64,000 nucleotides of DNA from Bacillota bacterium (GCA_021820975.1 JAKADA010000001.1:124001-188000); one strand, 5' to 3'; positions 25,822-35,016 are shown, counted from the stretch's first letter. Notes: generated by a model not told the origin, from the sequence alone. Program-made: numbers and translations.

Positions 25822-27024
25822 ATGTTGAATTTTTCGCTTCATACACCGACACGCATTGTATTTGGACAAGGTGAAGTCGATCGTGCCGGCGATGTGATCA
25901 AAGAGTTTGGTAAAAAAGTGTTGATCGTGACGGGACGATCATCGACAAAAAAAACAGGGGTTCTTGATCGTGTAGTACGCTCCTTGCAAAAGGCAGGTGT
26001 AGCCTCCTTCGTATTCGATCGTGTCGAGCCAAATCCGCGTGCGCAAACGGTGGATGAGGCGGGCCGACTTGCTCGAGAGGAACACTGTGATTTGGTGCTT
26101 GGCTTAGGCGGCGGATCTGCCATGGATGCGGCAAAAGCTATCGCCACTGTGGCCGTATCAACTCGACCCATTCGTGAGTATATTCGTGGCAATAGCACAG
26201 GACTTTGGCAACAGTTACTACCGATTCAAGAAGCTCTCCCTATTGTGACGATACCTACGTTAGCTGCGACAGGTTCAGAGGCTAATGGCGGTGCCGTGAT
26301 CACGAATTGGGAAACCAAAGAAAAGGCAGGAATTAACGGTCCAGCACTATTTCCTAAGGTAGCCATTTTGGATCCTGAGTTAACGTATACCGTGCCGGCA
26401 AACTATACAGCTGATGGTGCGGTGGATATATTCACACATCTTTATGAAGGTTATGTTACAGGTGATGAACATGCAAATGTACAGGATGAAATTACGGAAG
26501 CCTTGATGCGCAATGCGGTACTTTTTGCTAAGCCGGCAATTGATGATCCACAAAATTACGAGGCACGCGCTCATCTCTTGTGGACAAGTACACTAGCTCT
26601 TGTAGGCATTGCGAATGCTGGGCGCGGTGGGAGTTTCCCCGTGCACGCGATGGAGCACACGTTGTCTGCTCATTATGATATTTCCCATGGACGTGGGCTT
26701 GCGATCTTAACTCCGGCGTATTTTGCAACGGTGATCAAGCAAGATCGTCCACAACGACTTGCTCGACTAGGCCGCCGTGTGTTCGATGTGATATGTAAAG
26801 ACGATGAACAAGCAGCACAAGCGGCGATTGAGGCTATGGTACGCTGGTTCAAGGAGATTGGGACGTACGACACTTTGAAAAATGTGGGCGTCAAGCGATC
26901 GGACCTTGAAATGATGGCGCAAGAAACGGTTCGTATCGGGGGCCTTGGGCAAGGAACGTTAGCGGCGACACATCCGTTGTCTGAGCAAGAAGTACGTGCA
27001 ATTTACGAAGCGGTTTACGAATAA
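25822..27024 (+). CDS. Iron-containing alcohol dehydrogenase
   Basis: A 400-residue group III alcohol dehydrogenase, probably NAD(P)H-dependent on short aldehydes or ketones (butanol-dehydrogenase-like). NAD-site GGGSAMDAAKAIA (about 96-108) and the C-terminal metal-binding domain are visible: Asp and His in DIFTH (about 201-205) and two His in MEHTLSAHYDISHGRG (about 275-290). The ATG follows AAAGGTGAT. It is monocistronic between terminators, with a cre-like site upstream. The natural substrate is unknown. Confidence 0.92.
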   Translation: MLNFSLHTPTRIVFGQGEVDRAGDVIKEFGKKVLIVTGRSSTKKTGVLDRVVRSLQKAGVASFVFDRVEPNPRAQTVDEAGRLAREEHCDLVLGLGGGSAMDAAKAIATVAVSTRPIREYIRGNSTGLWQQLLPIQEALPIVTIPTLAATGSEANGGAVITNWETKEKAGINGPALFPKVAILDPELTYTVPANYTADGAVDIFTHLYEGYVTGDEHANVQDEITEALMRNAVLFAKPAIDDPQNYEARAHLLWTSTLALVGIANAGRGGSFPVHAMEHTLSAHYDISHGRGLAILTPAYFATVIKQDRPQRLARLGRRVFDVICKDDEQAAQAAIEAMVRWFKEIGTYDTLKNVGVKRSDLEMMAQETVRIGGLGQGTLAATHPLSEQEVRAIYEAVYE

Positions 27025-27033
27025 CGTAGTTAT

Positions 27034-27097
27034 AGGCCATTTTTTAAGTGCCGTCGCAGTACATGTGATGCATTTAAAAATGGCCTTTTTCTTTTTT
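27034..27097 (+). terminator. Terminator after the alcohol dehydrogenase
   Basis: AGGCCATTTTT/AAAAATGGCCT stem with a long loop, followed by TTTTTCTTTTTT. Confidence 0.85.
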
Positions 27098-27130
27098 GGG
27101 CAATTCATAAAAACATTCACTTCATAGATT

Positions 27131-27158
27131 AAAGGAGGTCCATATGAATAGGGAGTGA
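27131..27158 (+). other. Strong Shine-Dalgarno with a four-codon leader ORF
   Basis: AAAGGAGGTC (27131-27140) is a near-perfect ribosome site, but the ATG it serves (27144) encodes only MNRE before TGA. The true gene starts 6 bases after that stop with its own AGGGAG site. It may tune translation of the glycosyltransferase or protect the mRNA 5' end. Confidence 0.5.
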
Positions 27159-27163
27159 ATGAG

Positions 27164-29065
27164 ATGCTATGCTTTGCTGTGCTCGCCCATGATGATGAAG
27201 AGGTTCTACAAGATCAAGTTAACAATTTAAGAACATTTAATCCCAATGCAAAAGTCATTCTTTATAATGGTGGACATAATTCAAGTTTCGGAAATTCGAT
27301 CGATGTGGCTATTTGTCCATATAGTCGTCCCCTTGTCAAAGGACGTTTAGGCCGATTTCTTTATGATGTGATGATTTGGTTAAAGGAAATCGATCTAGAA
27401 TATGATTATTTGGTCAGTGTCGATTCGGATGTGATGTTTCTTCATGATGGTTTTGAGGAGTTTTTGCAACTAGCTCTAAGTCAATATGATGCTATGGGAA
27501 TTAATATGGGGGTGCAATACACCAAAGAAGACGTACCTGACTGGTATCCGGGGCAGACAATGTGGAAGGAATGGGATATGTGGCAACCATTCTTTGGGTT
27601 GATGCATTTCGCCGGTTGTTTAAATTGTATGCAGGTTTATAAACGCGAAATGGTCCGTAAAATGATAGAAGGGATTGATCGTACAGCATTAGAACAACTT
27701 TTTGAAAAAACCCAGGTGTTTGCGTTAGAAGAAATCCTTCATCCTACACTTGCCGTGCGAAGCGGCGCGCGATGTACTGCGTACCCTCATAATGTGGCGA
27801 AATTTGTTCGCCTGGAAGACAACTATACCGAGAATCAGGTATTGGATTTAGTCAAAGACCATAACGCCTACTTTATCCACCCTGTACAACGTAAGTTAGA
27901 TGATCCTGTACGCTCCTTTTTACGAAAAATAAAAAATTATCGTACGAAAACTCCATCCTCACTCACTATTGTCTGGGCTAGTTATGTAGGCGGTGTAGAA
28001 ACGGCAATAGCCAACCGACTTGGACAACTTAATGCATTAGGTATAAAGACTCATGCCTATTTTTATTATAGCGACTCAGGGCTATCCCTGTTTGAAACGA
28101 TTCCTCATCATGTTGGGCAGGACACGGGTGCGTTAGTTCGCTATATACAAGAGCACCAGTTTGAATGTGTAACTTTTGTTAATACGTTGCACAACTTACC
28201 TGAAGTGATAGCGTCTGGCTATAAAGGAACCTGTATTTTTGAATTGCATGGTTTTTCACAACCTATCCTTGAGGAACTTAATCGTATTAATGGGGGGAAA
28301 TACGGGAAACAAATCCAGGCAGTTGTTGTACCGGGAAATTATGTGGCGGCAATAGCCAAATCAGCATTGTGGCGTAGACCGGATATCGAAATTTTTCTGG
28401 CTAGAAACACGGTGGATAGTAAGATGTTTAGAAAACTCCATGTGTCTGTCCATGATATGCAGTCACTTGGTGTGCCTGCAAAGTGGCTCGGTTATTCTTT
28501 GATCGGTTGGGTGGGGAGAATTGAAAGAGCAAAAAATTGGCGAATGCTGCTTCAGATTTTTAGACAATTAAAAGAAAAGCATCCCAAAGTAAAACTTGTC
28601 TTGGCAAGCGACCTGTCGCATAGTGGCAGTCTTAACGATTTTCTTTATTATCTCAATAAGTATCAGATGGTGAATTACGTTCTTATAATTACCGTAGCTC
28701 ATGAACTGATGCCCATGTATTATTCACTACTTGGCCAAAGTGGTGGGTTTCTATTATCGACTTCTTTTACTGAGGGATACCCTTATAACCTATTAGAAGC
28801 GCAGGCATGTGAATGCCCCGTTATAAGCACCAGTTCGGGTGGTGCGGTCGAGGCCGTGATTCATGGAGCAACAGGCTTAATGCACATATTTAGTGTTCAA
28901 GATGCAGTTCAATTGGCTGAAAAACTTTTTTCAGAGCCCCAATTACGTGATTCTATCGTACAAGAAGCAAGAGAAAAAGTTTGCAGCTTGAATGCGGTAG
29001 AAGCTAACATCTTCGAGTATGCGGCTTGGTTACAAAATAACGTGCAAAAGAGTTGCGAAACATAA
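27164..29065 (+). CDS. Two-domain glycosyltransferase (GT-A-like plus GT4)
   Basis: A 633-residue protein without signal peptide or membrane helices. Residues 1-250 resemble a GT-A fold: start MLCFAVLAHDDEEVL and a metal-binding DxD in SVDSDVMF (about 86-88). Residues about 265-630 are a GT-B fold of family GT4: WASYVGGVETAIANRLG at its start, GWVGRIERAKNW (about 448-459), and the donor-site pattern TEGYPYNLLEAQACECPVIST (split at about 533-553) with E-x7-E. Such fusions add two sugars in sequence. ATG 27164 is preferred over GTG 27155 because of AGGGAG spacing. Two small Gly-rich proteins follow; they may be surface products or acceptors, but that is inference. Confidence 0.85.
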   Translation: MLCFAVLAHDDEEVLQDQVNNLRTFNPNAKVILYNGGHNSSFGNSIDVAICPYSRPLVKGRLGRFLYDVMIWLKEIDLEYDYLVSVDSDVMFLHDGFEEFLQLALSQYDAMGINMGVQYTKEDVPDWYPGQTMWKEWDMWQPFFGLMHFAGCLNCMQVYKREMVRKMIEGIDRTALEQLFEKTQVFALEEILHPTLAVRSGARCTAYPHNVAKFVRLEDNYTENQVLDLVKDHNAYFIHPVQRKLDDPVRSFLRKIKNYRTKTPSSLTIVWASYVGGVETAIANRLGQLNALGIKTHAYFYYSDSGLSLFETIPHHVGQDTGALVRYIQEHQFECVTFVNTLHNLPEVIASGYKGTCIFELHGFSQPILEELNRINGGKYGKQIQAVVVPGNYVAAIAKSALWRRPDIEIFLARNTVDSKMFRKLHVSVHDMQSLGVPAKWLGYSLIGWVGRIERAKNWRMLLQIFRQLKEKHPKVKLVLASDLSHSGSLNDFLYYLNKYQMVNYVLIITVAHELMPMYYSLLGQSGGFLLSTSFTEGYPYNLLEAQACECPVISTSSGGAVEAVIHGATGLMHIFSVQDAVQLAEKLFSEPQLRDSIVQEAREKVCSLNAVEANIFEYAAWLQNNVQKSCET

Positions 29066-29364
29066 TAAGCAAAAGGTTAACCAGCAGTGAGTTGATGGAC
29101 AAAACCCTAGAAGAACTGCAAGAGAAAAAGTCTTTGTATGTTGTTTCAGTCGAATGATACAACACAATAATTTGGACTGACAATGTCGGCTTGCTTACCG
29201 AAATTGCTAGAGTCCATCTGATGAAGTTGTAGAAAAAATGAGGTGCTTGACTCAGTAAGTTTGTCCACGCAGATCGTACGCATCGATCATTTCTTATAGC
29301 ATACCAACAGTTCACGAGAAGCGAGATGAGCGTTGGTAAATCCAAGAGAAAGGAGGGTCATAGC
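29066..29364. other. Gene-free stretch
   Basis: No gene, hairpin with T tract or convincing promoter was seen. A TTGACT occurs near 29250 without a matching -10. The minus-strand frame here lacks a ribosome site and overlaps the glycosyltransferase end. Confidence 0.5.
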
Positions 29365-29646
29365 ATGGCAACTAGCAACAGCTTTAACATTATCAATACG
29401 GTGCGTGAATTGCATCCAGGTCAAACCGTGACGGTCTTTACGTCAGCTGGAGGAACTGGCGGTGGTGGTTACACTGGCGTTGTCGCACGGATTGATTCGG
29501 ATAACCTGTACTTGGTACTTTCTCTGGCTGCGGCTCCTTCAGGAGTTGTCGGTGCATTTGGTACCCCAGGTGCAGCAGGCACACTTGGCGCAGTGACCAC
29601 GCTGCCTTTAAATCAAATCACTTCGATCACGCAAAACGCATTGTAA
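29365..29646 (+). CDS. Small Gly/Ala-rich protein, paralogue of the next gene
   Basis: A 93-residue protein not assigned to a family. Pattern: G-Q-T-V-T-V-F-T, a Gly-rich turn (GGTGGGGYTG), VVARIDSDNLYLVLSLA, a low-complexity Gly/Ala/Pro stretch (about 62-80), and LPLNQITSITQ at the end. The strand-turn-strand order with a final I-T-x-I looks like a small Sm-like or SH3-like beta barrel. The downstream gene shares this pattern. ATG 29365 follows a very strong AAAGGAGGG site; the longer frame starts upstream of it. A spore or surface role is conceivable but unproven. Confidence 0.65.
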   Translation: MATSNSFNIINTVRELHPGQTVTVFTSAGGTGGGGYTGVVARIDSDNLYLVLSLAAAPSGVVGAFGTPGAAGTLGAVTTLPLNQITSITQNAL

Positions 29647-29660
29647 TTCCTGCCTTAGTA

Positions 29661-29688
29661 TTAGGGAGTAGTTGCAGCTACTCCCTAA
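29661..29688 (+). terminator. Intercistronic hairpin between the small paralogues
   Basis: Perfect 11-bp stem TTAGGGAGTAG/CTACTCCCTAA with a six-base loop; the following T tract is weak. Confidence 0.6.
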
Positions 29689-29711
29689 TTCCATTCGTTA
29701 GGGATGAGGCT

Positions 29712-29933
29712 ATGATGATGATTAAGCAAAGTCTACGACCACTTTATATCGGAGATGTTGTCACTGTATATACTACAGGCATCGGTCCTGGAAGCCAGGG
29801 ATTAACTGGCATCATTGTGCAAAAAACAGATAAATATTTGTATCTTGGACTTTTTTCAGCGCAAAAGAAAATAACAGCCATAGCTACGATTCCTTTTGTC
29901 CACATCACAACAATTATTCAAAGGCTTTCGTGA
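29712..29933 (+). CDS. Small protein, paralogue of the preceding gene
   Basis: A 73-residue protein sharing the layout of its neighbour: GDVVTVYTTGIGPGSQGLTGIIVQ, DKYLYLGLF, then IPFVHITTIIQ, but without the Gly/Ala/Pro insert. Function unknown. The start may be any of three tandem ATG codons (29712, 29715, 29718) after GGGATGAGG. No signal peptide or membrane helix. Probably a duplicated pair with related jobs. Confidence 0.6.
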   Translation: MMMIKQSLRPLYIGDVVTVYTTGIGPGSQGLTGIIVQKTDKYLYLGLFSAQKKITAIATIPFVHITTIIQRLS

Positions 29934-29995
29934 TCCTGCTATAAGTTATTCAGAACACCGTGCTAGAGTCCCATGAAGTGAGCGTTGTATTCTTT

Positions 29996-30011
29996 ATAAT
30001 AACGTTGTTAT
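29996..30011 (+). promoter_or_regulatory. Pectin-island operator, copy 1
   Basis: ATAATAACGTTGTTAT, an imperfect LacI-style palindrome centred on CG, 64 bases before the hydrolase gene. It matches the other copies listed in this island. Confidence 0.7.
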
Positions 30012-30074
30012 TTTAGGAATCATGAGCTATAGTCACTTTATAGTAGGAAATCTAAGGATAGAAGGTGCCGAATT

Positions 30075-31061
30075 TTGCTACATCCTGATCGATTCTTACA
30101 TAATTTACTTCAAAAATATGAGGAAAATACAACCTATCTGATAACACCTGAGCAAAAAGAGAGTATTACTTTAGCTCTAAAACAATCCTTGGGGTTCTTT
30201 GAACAACCTATCTCTAAAGTAGACCTTGATGTCATCGTCAGAGAACGTGAGCAATGGCGAGATGTGTTTCTAGAGCAAATTGAATTTACCACCATCGATG
30301 GCTTGCGCATGTCTTCATTTGTGATTGTTCCTAAGTCGTGGCAAGAGGAAAAAAAGGCTCTTCCTGGAATCTTATTATGGCATGGGCACGGATCGGGTAG
30401 CCGTTCCATGCTTGGGAAAGACTCGGATAGTTTGGCTCTTCAATTGAGCAGAAAAAACATGGTGGTGGTTATTCCTGAGATCATTGGATTTGGGGAGCGA
30501 TTACTTCAACATGATCTTGAGAACGACCCTGGTAGTCAAAATTCCTGTTATTCTTTGGCCGTGGCCCTTCTTACGATGGGAAAGACGTTGGCAGGGTTAA
30601 GAACGATCGAAGCTATACGTGCAGTCGATTATTTGCTTACCCGTCCTGAAGTAGATCCCGATCGTATAGGAACCATGGGGTTTTCAGGCGGTGGTACCGT
30701 GGCTACTTTATTAGCGGCTTTAGACGAAAGAATTCAAGCTTGTGTGGTTGCAAGTTATGCAAACACATTTCGCGGAAGCATTTTATCGCATTGCCATTGC
30801 GTATGCAACTACATTCCGGGCATCCTAAGGTATGCTGAGATGCCGGCTTTGCTAGGTTTGATTGCTCCGCGTCACTTATTTGTCGAGTCCGGAAGAGCTG
30901 ATCCTATCTTTCCTATCGATACAGCTATGGTTTGTATCCAATCCTTGCAAGAAACCTACCGTTTAGCTGATGCCACAGACAGATTTTCTTTTGACGTGTT
31001 TGAAGGTGGTCATACGGTTCATGGTGACAGATCCATAAATTGGTTGGCAGATCGTTTATAA
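30075..31061 (+). CDS. Alpha/beta hydrolase of the acetyl-esterase-like (Abhydrolase_7) group
   Basis: A 328-residue cytoplasmic hydrolase. The nucleophile Ser lies in MGFSGGG (about 205), the acid Asp in ESGRADPIFP (about 276) and the His in EGGHTVHGD (about 318). The HCHCVCNYIPG segment is typical of this group of dienelactone-hydrolase-like esterases that occur in plant polysaccharide loci. The substrate is probably an ester-decorated sugar. TTG start after AGAAGGTG; no closer ATG exists. An island operator lies just upstream, so it belongs to the same regulon. Confidence 0.8.
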   Translation: MLHPDRFLHNLLQKYEENTTYLITPEQKESITLALKQSLGFFEQPISKVDLDVIVREREQWRDVFLEQIEFTTIDGLRMSSFVIVPKSWQEEKKALPGILLWHGHGSGSRSMLGKDSDSLALQLSRKNMVVVIPEIIGFGERLLQHDLENDPGSQNSCYSLAVALLTMGKTLAGLRTIEAIRAVDYLLTRPEVDPDRIGTMGFSGGGTVATLLAALDERIQACVVASYANTFRGSILSHCHCVCNYIPGILRYAEMPALLGLIAPRHLFVESGRADPIFPIDTAMVCIQSLQETYRLADATDRFSFDVFEGGHTVHGDRSINWLADRL

Positions 31062-31134
31062 GAGAAAATAGGTATCGCTTGAAATGTTTTTAACTCTATA
31101 ATTACAAAAGGTAGAGTCAGAAGGGGGAATGGTA

Positions 31135-32058
31135 TTGGCTTATTTTTTTTATATTCTTACGCACAATGTGATTCCACTGTGCCTTTTGATTGCTGGAGGC
31201 ATTACGCTACAACGGATATTTCATCTCGACATTAAAACAATGACCAAGTTGCTTTTTTATTTATTCTCCCCTGTGTTGGTATTTACGGATATCTATCAAA
31301 CTCAATTTGCTCATTCTGTTTTATTGCATGTACTTCTCTTTTATGTTTTGTTTTTCATTTCGTTATGGTTCATTACAACGCTTGTTATTCGCTTGAGACG
31401 CTATCGAGGAGGTATAAAAGGTGTCATGCGAAATAGTGTGCTGTTTTATAACAGCGCAAATTATGGAATTCCCTTAAATCAGCTTGTTTTTCATGCGAAT
31501 CCGTTGGCATTATCCATCCAAGTTATCGTTATGTTGTTTCAAAACCTTTTACCGAATACCTACGGGGTATATAGTATCAATGCGCATAAAATGACTTTTG
31601 CGGCAGCAATAAAAACGGTATTTAAGTTACCAGCTATCTACACCATTCCCGCAGCTATTTTATTTCGTCTATTTCACGTTGTCATACCGGAACCTATTAT
31701 GATACCACTTCATGATGTCGTTAATGGATTTACCGCTTTTGCTTTAACGACCTTGGGTATGCAATTAGGAAATATGAAGTGGGAAATTAAATTGAGCAAT
31801 GTTCTTGTATCCAATTCGTTACGCTTGTTAGTAAGTCCAGCTATCGCGGTAATTTTCGTGCGAATTTTGGCCATCCCTGGTATGGTGGGGGAGGCGCTTA
31901 TCCTTTCTTCTGCAGTTCCCACGTCGCTTAATAGCATGTTATTGGCTGTGGAATTTGATAATGAGCCAGATCTCGCCTCTCAAACTGTTTTTTCATCAAC
32001 GCTGATCAGTATTTTTACGGTGACGCTCGTCATCTACTTGTTCCCATTCATAAACTGA
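31135..32058 (+). CDS. AEC-family transporter
   Basis: A membrane protein of about 307 residues with some ten helices in two halves, matching the auxin efflux carrier/malate permease (Mem_trans) family: LFYLFSPVLVFTDIY in helix 2, NSANYGIPL (about 109-117) and the second-half motifs GMQLGN and SAVPTSLNSMLLA. Members move organic acids. In this locus it could carry an acidic product of pectin breakdown, but that is inference. The TTG at 31135 fits the AAGGGGG site; the in-frame ATG at 31129 lies too close to it. Confidence 0.82.
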   Translation: MAYFFYILTHNVIPLCLLIAGGITLQRIFHLDIKTMTKLLFYLFSPVLVFTDIYQTQFAHSVLLHVLLFYVLFFISLWFITTLVIRLRRYRGGIKGVMRNSVLFYNSANYGIPLNQLVFHANPLALSIQVIVMLFQNLLPNTYGVYSINAHKMTFAAAIKTVFKLPAIYTIPAAILFRLFHVVIPEPIMIPLHDVVNGFTAFALTTLGMQLGNMKWEIKLSNVLVSNSLRLLVSPAIAVIFVRILAIPGMVGEALILSSAVPTSLNSMLLAVEFDNEPDLASQTVFSSTLISIFTVTLVIYLFPFIN

Positions 32059-32113
32059 CTATTGACAAGATTAATCTGCTCAAGTATTTTAATTATAAAT
32101 AGTTTTACTATTT

Positions 32114-32130
32114 ATAATAACGTTTTCATT
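32114..32130 (+). promoter_or_regulatory. Pectin-island operator, copy 2
   Basis: ATAATAACGTTTTCATT; the left half is identical to the other copies and the right half matches the copy before kduI read on the minus strand. Confidence 0.65.
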
Positions 32131-32226
32131 TTTGGGTGAAACGTGTCGAAAAGAAAGCGGTAAACCAAGGTGTTTTGTTCTTTATTATCTTTTTTAGATT
32201 AATAATAGTAAATTTTTTTAAATATA

Positions 32227-32244
32227 AATAATAACGTTATTAAT
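32227..32244 (+). promoter_or_regulatory. Pectin-island operator, copy 3
   Basis: AATAATAACGTTATTAAT with a perfect 14-base palindromic core TAATAACGTTATTA. Confidence 0.75.
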
Positions 32245-32329
32245 TATGATTGGTTTCTAGGAGGTGATGGCAGAAGTAGCACAGAGGAGTCGTGAATAGG
32301 GTGGTTATTTTGGAACGAGGAGATCATCA

Positions 32330-33643
32330 ATGATGATGAAAAACTATTGCATTGTGGGTCTTGGCTCAAGAGGGTTGTATATGTTTGCGAAGGATTTGGT
32401 TGATTATTACCATGATGTAGCTCGGATCACTGGCCTTTGTGATATCAATCCTGGTCGAATTGAAAATGCTCAACGTGTTTTAGGAGTTGCAATTCCGGGG
32501 TTCCAAGATTTTGATACGATGTTGGATTCAGTCGATTGCGACGTAGTTATTGTCACCACAAAGGATTCTACTCACGATCAATTTATAATCCGCGCAATGG
32601 AACGTGGAAAAGATGTTATTACGGAAAAGCCAATGACCATGAACGAACAAAAATGCCGAGCCATTCTTGATGCAGAAAAAAGGACGGGGCATCATGTTCG
32701 TGTAACATTTAATTATCGGTATGCTCCTTATAAAACTGAAATCAAGCGATTGCTTAAAGAAGGTATTGTTGGTGATGTCCACTCGGTAGAGTTTCGCTGG
32801 TTTCTTGATACTGTGCATGGAGCTGATTACTTTCGGCGTTGGCATGCTCAAAAGATCAATTCAGGCGGATTGACTGTGCATAAGGCGACTCACCATTTTG
32901 ATTTGATTAATTGGTGGCTTGATAAGGAACCTGTTGAAGTGGCGGCTATGGGTTCTCGTCACTTTTATGTTCCTGAGCGTATGAAAAATCATGGTGAACG
33001 TTGTTCTACATGCACGGTCACAAAGAATTGTTCATTTTACTTGGATTTGGATGCTGACGAGAAATTACGAACTTTATATAAGGAAAATGAGCAATACGAT
33101 GGATATTTTAGGGATCAATGTGTATTTTCTGAAAACATCGATATCGAAGATACCATCTCAGCTATCGTGCGTTATCCTGAAGGAATTCAACTTACCTATG
33201 GTTTGACCGCAGCTACCTCCTTTGAAGGATGGCAGGTCGCTTTTAATGGGACGAAAGGTCGTCTCGAGGCTTTTGAACCGGAATGCTTTGTTGATCTTGA
33301 AGATCAGACTGAGTTTGCACAGCGCGCGAGCAGTTTAATTCGTAGACCAGAGGACTGGCGTATCAGTGATAATGGCCAAGGTAGGGCTTTTGATACTTTG
33401 CAGATTCGTTACTACCCGCTCTTTGGAAGCGTTCACACGTTTGACGTACCTTACGTGCAGGAAGGACATGGAGGAGGTGATCGAAGGCTTAAAGATCATC
33501 TGTTTAAGGACGCAAGTCATGATCCTTTAGGGCACATCGCAGGCTCTCGAGCAGGAGCAATGTCCATTCTTGTTGGGGTGGCAGCCAATCAATCCATGGC
33601 GCAAGGGAAATTCATCTGTATCGAAGATTTATTAAAAAAATAA
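32330..33643 (+). CDS. Gfo/Idh/MocA-family oxidoreductase
   Basis: A 437-residue NAD(P)-dependent dehydrogenase. The N-terminal Rossmann fold has GLGSRG (about 10-15) and the family EKP motif in ITEKPMTMN (about 103); the C-terminal sheet domain follows. A cysteine cluster (CSTCTVTKNC, about 225-234) is unusual for the family and could bind a metal. Substrates in the family range from inositol to sugar acids; this one opens a sugar importer operon, so an imported sugar or uronate is likely. The start is one of three tandem ATGs after GAGGAG. Two operators precede it. Confidence 0.85.
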   Translation: MMMKNYCIVGLGSRGLYMFAKDLVDYYHDVARITGLCDINPGRIENAQRVLGVAIPGFQDFDTMLDSVDCDVVIVTTKDSTHDQFIIRAMERGKDVITEKPMTMNEQKCRAILDAEKRTGHHVRVTFNYRYAPYKTEIKRLLKEGIVGDVHSVEFRWFLDTVHGADYFRRWHAQKINSGGLTVHKATHHFDLINWWLDKEPVEVAAMGSRHFYVPERMKNHGERCSTCTVTKNCSFYLDLDADEKLRTLYKENEQYDGYFRDQCVFSENIDIEDTISAIVRYPEGIQLTYGLTAATSFEGWQVAFNGTKGRLEAFEPECFVDLEDQTEFAQRASSLIRRPEDWRISDNGQGRAFDTLQIRYYPLFGSVHTFDVPYVQEGHGGGDRRLKDHLFKDASHDPLGHIAGSRAGAMSILVGVAANQSMAQGKFICIEDLLKK

Positions 33644-33661
33644 ACGTTAAGAAAACGTTTA
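33641..33661 (+). repeat. Inverted repeat between oxidoreductase and binding-protein genes
   Basis: TAAACGTT and AACGTTTA form a perfect 8-bp stem with a 5-base loop at the stop codon. Each arm also contains AACGTT, the operator core. Confidence 0.5.
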
Positions 33662-33695
33662 CGAATCAAATCATTCGAGACATGGGGGAATTCAT

Positions 33696-34988
33696 TTGAA
33701 TAAGACAATTGTGTTGCTTACATCTGTAGGAATTGCTTTATTGCCTGTCATGGCTACGCAAGCTTCTGCTCATGGCACGCAAGTGGTCAAACGTGCATCT
33801 GCACCTAAAATTAATTTGACTTTCTCATGGTGGGGAAACGCAACTCGAGATGCCCTAACTGAAAAAGCCATTGCGTACTATGAAAAATTACATCCCAATG
33901 TGCATATCACTCCCCAATTCAATGGTAATTTTGATGATTATTTCAAGAAATTAACAGTACAGGCTTCGGGTGGTTCTGAACCGGATATTATTCAAATGGA
34001 TTATGACTACATTAGTGCCTTTGGGGATCGTGGTGCACTTTTAAATCTTGCTCCATACCACATTAATACAAAAAATATTTCACAGAGTTTGCTTAAAGAT
34101 GGCATGCTTGGAGGGAAACTCTATGGCATACCGAATTCTATCAATGCGTACGCCTTGTTTTACAATCCTGTACTTATGAAAAAGGCTGGAATTAAAGTTA
34201 CTCCGAATACTCGATGGACATGGAGTCAATTCGCAGCCGTAGTGAAAAAAATCCATAATAAACTGGGTATCTATGGTACGGATGATCCAGAGGATTATGA
34301 ACATTTTGGTTACTATGTAAGGCAAACAGGCAAACCCGTATACAGTGCTAATCAAAAGAGTGTTGGCTATCCTGCGATCACACTACAAAATTGGTTTACC
34401 TACTGGAACAATCTACGCAATGCTAAAGCAATTCCGAATGAAGCCGTCACCTTATCTCAGCAGATGGGACATTCAAACGATCCATTCATGGCAGGCAAAT
34501 CAGCATCGATTTTCTATTGGGCTAACTTGTATGAGTCTCTTGGAAAGATGACCAATCAACCTGTTGCTATGATGCTGCCTCCGACAATGCCTGGCGGTAA
34601 AGAGGGAATGTACCTGAAACCAAGCCAATTTTGGAGTATCTCCGCTACGACGAAACATCCGAAACAATCAGCAGCATTTGTTAACTTTTTGCTGAATAAT
34701 TTACAAGCTAATCAAGATATGGGAACGGATCGCGGTATTCCCGTTTCTAGTATTATTCGCAAGGACATGGAACGAACGGCTAATAAAGCAAGTAAACCGG
34801 AGTTTGCTTATTTTGATAAGGCTGCAGCTGTGACGACTACGCCACTTGGCACTCCTCCTCCAGTGAACAACGATCAAGCTTTAGCTCAAGCCACTACTAT
34901 TCTTCAAGAAGTGGGTTATGGACAATTATCGGCTAAACAAGGAGCAGAGCAAACTGTTTCGCAAATGAACCAAATTCTTGGCAATTAA
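33696..34988 (+). CDS. Sugar ABC importer solute-binding protein (family 1)
   Basis: A 430-residue extracytoplasmic binding protein of CUT1-type carbohydrate importers. The signal peptide ends at about residue 25 (QASA before HGT), with no lipobox Cys. The mature part has the family start NLTFSWWGNATRDALTEKAI, then GGSEPDIIQMDYDYI (about 91-105) and the closing region rich in Gln. TTG start after GGGGGA. It leads an operon with two permeases; the ATPase (MsmX-type) is not encoded here, as is usual for CUT1 systems. The ligand is probably an oligogalacturonide or related sugar. Confidence 0.9.
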   Translation: MNKTIVLLTSVGIALLPVMATQASAHGTQVVKRASAPKINLTFSWWGNATRDALTEKAIAYYEKLHPNVHITPQFNGNFDDYFKKLTVQASGGSEPDIIQMDYDYISAFGDRGALLNLAPYHINTKNISQSLLKDGMLGGKLYGIPNSINAYALFYNPVLMKKAGIKVTPNTRWTWSQFAAVVKKIHNKLGIYGTDDPEDYEHFGYYVRQTGKPVYSANQKSVGYPAITLQNWFTYWNNLRNAKAIPNEAVTLSQQMGHSNDPFMAGKSASIFYWANLYESLGKMTNQPVAMMLPPTMPGGKEGMYLKPSQFWSISATTKHPKQSAAFVNFLLNNLQANQDMGTDRGIPVSSIIRKDMERTANKASKPEFAYFDKAAAVTTTPLGTPPPVNNDQALAQATTILQEVGYGQLSAKQGAEQTVSQMNQILGN

Positions 34989-35016
34989 TACGTATTGATG
35001 AAGCAATAAGTTAAAC

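Larger units (their letters stand above)
32059..32329 (+). promoter_or_regulatory. Control region of the sugar importer/polygalacturonase operon
   Basis: AT-rich 271 bases with two island operators (32114-32130 and 32227-32244). A perfect ribosome-site sequence AGGAGGTG (32259-32266) is followed by a ten-codon frame too close to be well translated. A weak promoter candidate (TTGTTC at 32175, ATTAAT at 32198) lies between the operators. Confidence 0.5.

Noticed and set aside
25839-26198. Minus-strand frames inside the alcohol dehydrogenase gene
   Set aside because: Shadows of a strongly coding plus-strand gene, without ribosome sites.
29004-29345. A 113-codon minus-strand frame in the gap after the glycosyltransferase
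   Set aside because: No ribosome site, composition of random AT-rich sequence, overlaps the end of a real gene, no recognisable pattern.
32267-32299. Ten-codon frame after AGGAGGTG in the oxidoreductase leader
   Set aside because: The ribosome site is only two bases from the ATG, and the peptide has no features; kept only as a possible stabilising sequence.
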